Assembly: GCA_030640695.1 (NCBI GenBank) | Contig: DAOWIX010000079.1 | Location: 1 to 20,048 of the forward strand | From: Deltaproteobacteria bacterium | GTDB lineage: Bacteria > Desulfobacterota > Anaeroferrophillalia > Anaeroferrophillales > Tharpellaceae | Direction of reading: 5' to 3' | DNA: 20,048 bases | Shown here: piece by piece, positions 15,188 through 20,048 of the stretch | Numbering within the stretch: the stretch's first letter is position 1 | How the letters are laid out: the number at the start of each line of letters is the position of its first letter | Position numbers and translations under genes: made by a program | Notes under the pieces: model-generated | The model's database searches: none | Told to the model about the DNA's origin: nothing | The model's input: only the letters and a program-made list of their open reading frames with translations

Positions 15188-15642
15188 TTATCCTGCGGCG
15201 GCACCCATATTTTCAACTCAGCTTCGGCTACGGTTTCAAGAGCAACCTTAACAATTGCCTCGGCCATAAAAAAAGCGTCAACCTGAACCGTAGTCGTAAC
15301 TTCAACCATAACCTTTTCGTTCATACCCGTCTGCCGATGCAGATGAAAATGCCTGACCCCAACCAGAAAACCAAGACCCGGTGTACGGCCAGCCAGACGA
15401 TCTTCATAACCTCGCAGACAGGCATAAGCCTGGGCCATCATCTCGAGCAGTACAACCTCTTCAAGTAAAGCCCCTTCACCTTTTTCAGCGCCAACGGCAA
15501 AAACCGTATCCAGCCGGGAACCGGCAAGTACCGTACCGGCTCCGAGTGTCGCATCGTAGGCAAGCAGTTTGTCTACCAAAAGCATGGTTTTACGATGTGG
15601 TATAAGCACGGACGCCGCTAACGGCAAGGTTAGTTTTTTCAT
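15184..15642 (-). CDS. Hotdog-fold 3-hydroxyacyl-ACP dehydratase (ApeP/FabZ-like)
   Basis: A 152-residue hotdog protein. The ATG at 15642 shares one base with the upstream TsaE stop codon (TGATG); a GTG one codon earlier is an alternative. The N-terminus has IPHRKTMLLVDKLLAYD (14-30), a FabZ-type opening with His16. The central helix is VVLLEMMAQAYACLRGYE, with Glu67 aligned to the catalytic Glu of FabZ. The GHFPG histidine motif of FabZ is missing (GAEKGEGALLEE instead), which suits ApeP-type dehydratases of aryl-polyene pathways better than housekeeping FabZ. The sheet ends with GLGFLVGVRHFHLHRQ. It would remove water from a beta-hydroxyacyl-ACP during chain building by the KS and ACP upstream. 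Confidence 0.8.
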   Translation of the reverse strand: MKKLTLPLAASVLIPHRKTMLLVDKLLAYDATLGAGTVLAGSRLDTVFAVGAEKGEGALLEEVVLLEMMAQAYACLRGYEDRLAGRTPGLGFLVGVRHFHLHRQTGMNEKVMVEVTTTVQVDAFFMAEAIVKVALETVAEAELKIWVPPQDK

Positions 15643-16109
15643 CACATAACAACTTGGCCGGCATCCACATGAAGCCAGCGCTTCTCACTATCAACAATTT
15701 CGATACGAATATTGATAAGGTTTTCCGATGGCAATAAACTCGCCGCTTTTTCGGGCCATTCGATCACCAGAACCCCGGGCCCGGCAAGATAGTCGTTAAA
15801 GCCAAGCTCGAAAAGTTCATCGACATCGCCAAGCCGATAGAGATCGAAATGATAGAGCGGCAGACGGCCTTCATATTCATTGATCAAAGTAAAGGTCGGG
15901 CTGTTAAGATAGTACCAGTCGGGCACTGCCAACCCTTTGGCAATGCCTTTGGTAAGCAGGGTTTTCCCGGCCCCGAGATCGCCCTGCAGAGTGACAATAT
16001 AGAGTTCATTTTTAAATGAAGCGGAAAGTTTCTCGCCAAAGGCCAGAGTCTCCTCGGGAGAGGATGTGGCTATCGGACTTTTCCACATCGTACTGATTTC
16101 TTTAACCAT
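15642..16109 (-). CDS. tsaE: tRNA threonylcarbamoyladenosine biosynthesis ATPase TsaE
   Basis: A 155-residue P-loop ATPase that works with TsaB and TsaD to make t6A37 in ANN-decoding tRNAs. Features: Walker A GDLGAGKT (43-50), SPTFTLINEY (70-79), HFDLYRLGDVDELFELGF (87-104) and the Walker-B-like VLVIEWPEKA (113-122). The length is typical. It begins 8 bases inside the 3' end of nnr, and its stop codon touches the dehydratase start, so it is translationally embedded in the operon. This essential cytosolic function has no biochemical tie to the lipid pathway around it. The nnr-tsaE pairing is common in bacteria. Confidence 0.95.
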   Translation of the reverse strand: MVKEISTMWKSPIATSSPEETLAFGEKLSASFKNELYIVTLQGDLGAGKTLLTKGIAKGLAVPDWYYLNSPTFTLINEYEGRLPLYHFDLYRLGDVDELFELGFNDYLAGPGVLVIEWPEKAASLLPSENLINIRIEIVDSEKRWLHVDAGQVVM

Positions 16110-17682
16110 TTAGACCACCAGCTAAGACCGAGAGAGTTCCCGGCAGAGCCCGACCAAGTTCGACCGCAGTAACCCCATGCGTCTGTCCGGCGGCCAGCAG
16201 ATGGTCGGCAATCAGGCCGTGCAAGAAGACACCGCTCTGGGCGGCGGCCAGAGGAGATAAGCCCTGAGCCAGAAAACTGCCGATAATCCCGGTCAGAATA
16301 TCTCCGGAACCAGCCGTTGAGAGCAGGAAGTTACCGCTGAAGTTTATTGAAAGAGCTCCATCAGGAGCGGCGATCACGGTGCCGGCCCCTTTAAGCACCA
16401 CATATACGCCCCATTTCACAGCCAGTTCACGAGCACAAGCCAGGCGATTATTTTGAATGTCACGGCTTTCACATTTTAAAAGTCGGGCCATTTCACCGGG
16501 ATGCGGAGTCAGAATTGTATGAGGCCGGCCTTTAGGCATTATTTCCGGTGTGGCAGCCAACAGAGTCAGGGCATCGGCATCAAGAACCATCGACAAGCAA
16601 CAATCACTCAATAAAGCCGCCAGAAGTTCACTGTTTCTTCTATTCAGGCCGAAACCGGGGCCAACTGCCAATGCAGTTTTTCCGAGAATAAGAGCTTCCA
16701 ACGCGACCGCCGACAGCCCCATTAAACAACCATCTACCGATTCAGGGAGAGCCTCCAACATCAAGGCCGGATTCCGGCCCTCGAGATGCGCCGCAACCGT
16801 TGTCGGCAGAGCCAAAGTACTGAGTCCGCAACCACAATGTAAAGCGGCACCGGCAGCCAGCAGACCGGCCCCGGCTTTACCTTTACCTCCGGCAAAGCTA
16901 AGCAGATGGCCACGCCTACCTTTATGACCATTCGCCTTAGGAGATGGCGGCAGTAGAGGACGACAAAAATCTGTGGTCAGTAGCCGAACGCCATCTTCTT
17001 CATCAGCCCATGATTTAGGAATCCCGATATCAATGATCTCAATATGGCCTGCATATTCACGACCGGGATAGACAAAAAGGCCAGGCTTGGCAAAGGCAAA
17101 GGTCGCGGTTACCGTCGCTCTTACGGCATCACCCAGAGGCAGACCAGAATCGGCGTTAAGACCGGAAGGGATATCCAGGGCTAAAACCGGGCCCGAAAAT
17201 TGATTGATGGCCGCGATGATCGTAGCATAAAGCCCTCGAACATTGCTATTGAGACCGGTTCCTAAGAGTCCGTCAACGAGCAGTTTCTTGATTTTGAGAG
17301 AGGGTTTTAAACCCTGCCAGCAGGCCTCGCTTAAAAGCTCCTCGACCTGGCCACCAAGACGGATAAAAGCATCGAGATTAACCTTGGCATCACCGCCAAT
17401 CGTATCACAGGTGGCCAGCAGCACCACCTTGACCCGGCGAAATCCTGCCAACAGCAGAACCCGGGCGACAACAAAAGCGTCGCCACCATTATTACCTTTA
17501 CCGGCAAAGAGCAGAACTTCATCATCAAAGCTGCCAAGCCATCCGGCCTCCTCGATAATCCGCACCGCACCACGCCCGGCTTGCTCCATCAAGACAACGC
17601 CGGGAATCCCGATTTCATGAATCGCGCGCTCATCCAGAGCCCGCATCCGAGCCGCAGTCAAAAGCTTGATATCGCCAGTCAT
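16102..17682 (-). CDS. nnr: Bifunctional NAD(P)H-hydrate epimerase/dehydratase
   Basis: A 526-residue metabolite-repair enzyme that restores NADH and NADPH from their hydrated forms. The N-terminal YjeF epimerase domain (about 1-235) shows MEQAGRGAV, GKGNNGGDAFVVAR (61-74), DGLLGTGL (137-144) and ALDIPSGLNADSG (168-180). The C-terminal ADP-dependent dehydratase (about 245-526) shows GHLLSFAGGKGKAGAGLLAA (258-277), AVGPGFG, VLDADALTLL, LTPHPGEMARLL (391-402), VVLKGAGTVIAAPDG and STAGSGDILTGIIG (455-468), with the catalytic GD. The start is supported by AAGGAA 7 bases upstream. It lies 12 bp after the acyltransferase and overlaps tsaE by 8 bp. Confidence 0.95.
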   Translation of the reverse strand: MTGDIKLLTAARMRALDERAIHEIGIPGVVLMEQAGRGAVRIIEEAGWLGSFDDEVLLFAGKGNNGGDAFVVARVLLLAGFRRVKVVLLATCDTIGGDAKVNLDAFIRLGGQVEELLSEACWQGLKPSLKIKKLLVDGLLGTGLNSNVRGLYATIIAAINQFSGPVLALDIPSGLNADSGLPLGDAVRATVTATFAFAKPGLFVYPGREYAGHIEIIDIGIPKSWADEEDGVRLLTTDFCRPLLPPSPKANGHKGRRGHLLSFAGGKGKAGAGLLAAGAALHCGCGLSTLALPTTVAAHLEGRNPALMLEALPESVDGCLMGLSAVALEALILGKTALAVGPGFGLNRRNSELLAALLSDCCLSMVLDADALTLLAATPEIMPKGRPHTILTPHPGEMARLLKCESRDIQNNRLACARELAVKWGVYVVLKGAGTVIAAPDGALSINFSGNFLLSTAGSGDILTGIIGSFLAQGLSPLAAAQSGVFLHGLIADHLLAAGQTHGVTAVELGRALPGTLSVLAGGLNG

Positions 17683-17694
17683 CTGATTTCCTTT

Positions 17695-18486
17695 TTACCT
17701 ACTCATTTTTTCCAATTCCCGGGCCATCAACTCTTTCACCTGTTTACGCATCGTCACATGAGCATCGGGACCGCTGAAAGCAGCCGGGTCAACAGGGGCC
17801 AGTGCGTGCATACGAATTGTCGCTGGATGCATACGAAAAGTCCCCGGCGGCAGCAGAATATCGGTACCTGATATACAGAGCGGAACGAGAGGAAGCTCAA
17901 GCTTTAAGGCCAGCAGAAAAGCCCCAGAATAGAAACGCTGAAGCTGGCCGTCCCGACTACGATGACCCTCGGGATAGAAAAGAATTGAGCCTCCGTCGAC
18001 GACAATCTCCCGGGCCGCTTCCATACTCTCGTCAAAACCAAGCTCCTCAACGTCGAGATAGCGGGCCAAACGCATAAAGAACGTATACCAAAAAAGACGA
18101 CGAAAAGGCCAAGCCCTAACCGCAAAGGCGATATCGCTAACCGGCTGCATCGCCATGCAAAAGGTGTCAAAAAAGGAGAGGTGGTTAATAATATAGACAC
18201 AAGGCGTCCGTTCCCGATAGTGATTATCAAAACCTTTTATCTCAAAACTGACAAAAGGGGTGACAATCAACATCCACACACGCCCATATAACCAGATAAA
18301 ATGACGGATAATCCGAGCTCCGGACCAGCCGGTGATAACTTTCCAGAAACAAAAAGCCAGCGGTGATATGAGCAAACCAATAAAGGTCCAGAGAAAAAGC
18401 AGAGGATAGACCCAGAGATTCATCAACCAGACTTTTGGGGATGGACCCCTTAAAGAGCCTTTAAAAGAAGCGTCGGAACTTTTCAC
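17695..18486 (-). CDS. PlsC-like lysophospholipid acyltransferase
   Basis: A membrane-bound acyltransferase (about 263 residues). Open frame runs on upstream inside the ACP gene, but a start there would overlap it widely; the GTG at 18486, 4 bases after the ACP stop codon, is the best guess (an ATG at 18423 is possible). A hydrophobic segment covers about residues 25-48. Motif I is NHLSFFD (HX4D, His102/Asp107), motif III is ILFYPEGHRSRDG (168-180), and motif IV is LVPLCISGTD. The family moves acyl groups from acyl-ACP or CoA to lysophospholipids or other acceptors. Next to KS and ACP, a dedicated acyltransferase for the pathway product, as in aryl-polyene clusters, is more likely than housekeeping PlsC. 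A C-terminal basic helix ends the protein. Confidence 0.85.
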   Translation of the reverse strand: MKSSDASFKGSLRGPSPKVWLMNLWVYPLLFLWTFIGLLISPLAFCFWKVITGWSGARIIRHFIWLYGRVWMLIVTPFVSFEIKGFDNHYRERTPCVYIINHLSFFDTFCMAMQPVSDIAFAVRAWPFRRLFWYTFFMRLARYLDVEELGFDESMEAAREIVVDGGSILFYPEGHRSRDGQLQRFYSGAFLLALKLELPLVPLCISGTDILLPPGTFRMHPATIRMHALAPVDPAAFSGPDAHVTMRKQVKELMARELEKMSR

Positions 18487-18490
18487 AAGC

Positions 18491-18751
18491 CTACGATGCG
18501 GCCTTTTCCCGTTTTTTCTGAAGAATGAAACGATGAATATCACCCAGAGTGCGGATCTCGCGCAAACCCTCATCGTCACGAATCTTGACTCCCAAGGCCC
18601 CTTCCAGAACAACCACCATATCAACTATATCAAGACTATCAAGCCCGAGATCGGCAAAGATCTCGGCCTCCGAGACCATCGCTGAACTCTCAAGTTCAAA
18701 CTCCTCAACCAATGAATCATTAATCAGGGAGATTATTTCCACATCCGTCAT
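18491..18751 (-). CDS. Acyl carrier protein
   Basis: An 86-residue ACP with the phosphopantetheine site LGLDSLDIVDM (Ser39). A GAGGATAGC leader gives a good ribosome binding site. It differs from housekeeping AcpP in having Val/Leu-rich helix II (DMVVVLEGALGVKI) and a basic tail (QKKREKAAS). It lies 18 bp after the KS and 4 bp before the acyltransferase, so it is probably the carrier for the chain made by this cluster. A 4'-phosphopantetheinyl transferase is needed but is not visible here. Confidence 0.93.
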   Translation of the reverse strand: MTDVEIISLINDSLVEEFELESSAMVSEAEIFADLGLDSLDIVDMVVVLEGALGVKIRDDEGLREIRTLGDIHRFILQKKREKAAS

Positions 18752-18769
18752 GCTATCCTCAATTCACAA

Positions 18770-19990
18770 TTACTGAGCTCTGATAATCAGGGAACAGTTG
18801 ACTCCGCCCAGAGCAAAATTATTTTTCAAGGCCAAGTGGGCCTCACGCTTCTTGATCCCGGTAAAAATTTGCGGCCCCTGACAACGAGGATCGATCTCGA
18901 TCAGGTTACGGGTCGGCCAGAGCTCACCCCGCCGCATCATCTCTATAGTGGCGATGGTCTCCAGACCGCCGCTGGCCGCCAGGGTATGGCCGAGATGACC
19001 TTTGAGGCTGCTGACCGGCACTTGGTCGCCAAAAAGCCCGACCAGGGCTTGAGCTTCGGCGATATCACCTTTTTCAGTTGCCGTCGCATGAGCATTGATA
19101 TAATCAATCTCTCCCGCCTTAACCCCGGCATCAGCCAAGGCCAAGGCCATACAGCGTTGCATGGCGCCACTGCTGGGTTCTGCGATACTGCCGGTCTCAG
19201 TCAGGGTCGCGAAACCAATAATCTCAGCCAGGATCTCAGCCCCCCGGCTTTTAGCCGACTGCCACTCTTCTAAAACAAGCACGCCAGCCCCCTCACCGCA
19301 GACGACCCCGTCGCGCTGCTTATCAAACGGACGAGATGCGATATCAGGCTGATCATTATAACGAAAAGAGGCGGCATTCATCAAGTCAAAAGTTGCCGCC
19401 GAAAGCGGATGAAACTCTTCCGTCCCGCCACAGATCATCGCATCCTGAGCTCCTGAGACGATCATTTCATAAGCATACCCCAAAGCCTGACAACCGGTGG
19501 CACAGGCCGCCGCCGGAGCCAGAAGGCGCCCTTCAAGACCAAAATACTGGGCCACATTGGCGGCTGCCGAGTGGTTCATGGTCTTGAAAAAGAGCGAGGT
19601 TTTCATACGGTCAAAACTTTTGTCCCGAAAATGATCGGCAAAGAAACTTTCGCTGGTCGTAAGACTGCTGATCGTCGTCCCGACTGCCACCCCGTAACGA
19701 CCGCTACCATATTCGGCTTCCGGTAGAGCGGCCTGACTTAAGGCTTCGCCTGCGGCAAGCACGGCAAAAATAGATTGCGGCGACATTGAGCGGCGCTTAT
19801 TGCGAGCAATCTCTTTACCGTCAACCCCCGGCACCAGAGCGGCGAGACGAGTTCTCAGACCACCATAGTCAGCCAGTTCATCGAGGGCAACAATCGCACT
19901 GCGCCCATCAACAATGCCGCTTACGAGCTCGCCGACACCTCGACCAAAGGGCGAAACTGCACCCGTCCCGGTAACTGCGACCCTTCTCAT
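18770..19990 (-). CDS. Beta-ketoacyl-ACP synthase (FabF-like)
   Basis: A 406-residue condensing enzyme of KAS-II type. The N-terminus is RRVAVTGTGAVSPFG. The active-site Cys163 lies in PAAACATGCQALGYA. The two histidines are His301 (NAHATATEKGD) and His335 (LKGHLGHTLAASGG), giving an intact Cys-His-His triad; so it is a true synthase and not a chain-length factor. The end NFALGGVNCSLI carries the gating/GG motif. Length and order fit FabF. Its ATG overlaps the preceding partial gene's stop codon by 4 bases (ATGA). Together with the ACP, dehydratase, acyltransferase and LolA-like genes it suggests a dedicated aryl-polyene-like or fatty-acid-like pathway. Ketoreductase and priming enzymes are not in view. 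Confidence 0.93.
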   Translation of the reverse strand: MRRVAVTGTGAVSPFGRGVGELVSGIVDGRSAIVALDELADYGGLRTRLAALVPGVDGKEIARNKRRSMSPQSIFAVLAAGEALSQAALPEAEYGSGRYGVAVGTTISSLTTSESFFADHFRDKSFDRMKTSLFFKTMNHSAAANVAQYFGLEGRLLAPAAACATGCQALGYAYEMIVSGAQDAMICGGTEEFHPLSAATFDLMNAASFRYNDQPDIASRPFDKQRDGVVCGEGAGVLVLEEWQSAKSRGAEILAEIIGFATLTETGSIAEPSSGAMQRCMALALADAGVKAGEIDYINAHATATEKGDIAEAQALVGLFGDQVPVSSLKGHLGHTLAASGGLETIATIEMMRRGELWPTRNLIEIDPRCQGPQIFTGIKKREAHLALKNNFALGGVNCSLIIRAQ

Positions 19991-20048
19991 AGCATATCGC
20001 CCCGCAAGGCCTCGACCCGGTCATGACCGACGATTGCCCCAACCGCCA
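19987..20048 (-). CDS. C-terminal fragment of an unidentified operon gene
   Basis: Only the last 19 codons are in the window: the frame reads AVGAIVGHDRVEALRGDML and ends with TGA, overlapping the KS start as ATGA. This tight coupling shows that the operon continues to the right. The fragment is too short to identify. By position another synthase, chain-length factor or dehydratase of the pathway is plausible, but that is a guess. Confidence 0.6.
   Translation of the reverse strand, partial: AVGAIVGHDRVEALRGDML

Noticed and set aside
18487..18624. N-terminal extension of the acyltransferase
   Set aside because: It would lie entirely within the ACP gene; the extra residues do not look like the family.
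1..20048. Toxin-antitoxin, phage, transposase, anti-phage defence or tRNA genes
   Set aside because: Looked for on both strands; no open frame or structure with such motifs was seen.

Overview
The window looks like a chromosomal segment of a Gram-negative bacterium, most likely a deltaproteobacterium in the broad sense (Desulfobacterota/Desulfuromonadota). The basis is moderate: an HDFNN-type multi-PAS hybrid kinase paired with an orphan solute-binding protein, LolA-like and MCE-type envelope proteins, and small intergenic inverted-repeat elements of a style I associate with that group. No rRNA, tRNA, CRISPR array or transposase gene was seen.

Left part, plus strand (529-8041). A CzcCBA/CusCBA-type heavy-metal efflux set is encoded in order: outer-membrane channel (529-1881), periplasmic adaptor (1979-3703) and RND pump (3951-7034). 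The adaptor carries an unusually long His/Asp/Cys-rich insert (about residues 58-205) with a recurring H-S/K-[ND]-C-x-H motif. No metal-responsive regulator is visible. After a strong hairpin comes an orphan MCE/MlaD-like membrane-anchored protein (7292-8041) with no ABC partners.

Middle part, minus strand (8237-13441). A secreted ABC-type solute-binding protein (11361-12371) is followed by a 1017-residue Cache-HAMP-PAS-PAS-PAS-kinase-receiver protein (8237-11290). No permease or ATPase is present, so they are probably a sensing pair. Upstream, set off by a strong bidirectional terminator, is an unrecognised 288-residue protein (12575-13441) whose upstream region resembles a sigma-28 flagellar promoter.

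Right part, minus strand (13668-20048). One tightly packed, partly overlapping operon reads from the right edge: an unidentified partial gene, a beta-ketoacyl-ACP synthase, an acyl carrier protein, a lysophospholipid-type acyltransferase, the metabolite-repair enzyme Nnr, the tRNA-modification ATPase TsaE, a hotdog dehydratase of ApeP/FabZ type, a LolA-like periplasmic protein, and a putative lipoprotein acetolactate decarboxylase. KS, ACP, acyltransferase, dehydratase and LolA-like genes together resemble part of an aryl-polyene-like type II fatty acid/polyketide pathway. The remainder presumably lies past the right edge.

The most distinctive observation concerns two non-coding inverted-repeat elements (8034-8203 and 13546-13670). 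Each abuts the 3' end of a gene, and in both cases the gene's TGA stop codon is exactly the first three bases of the element's TGATGGCA terminus.
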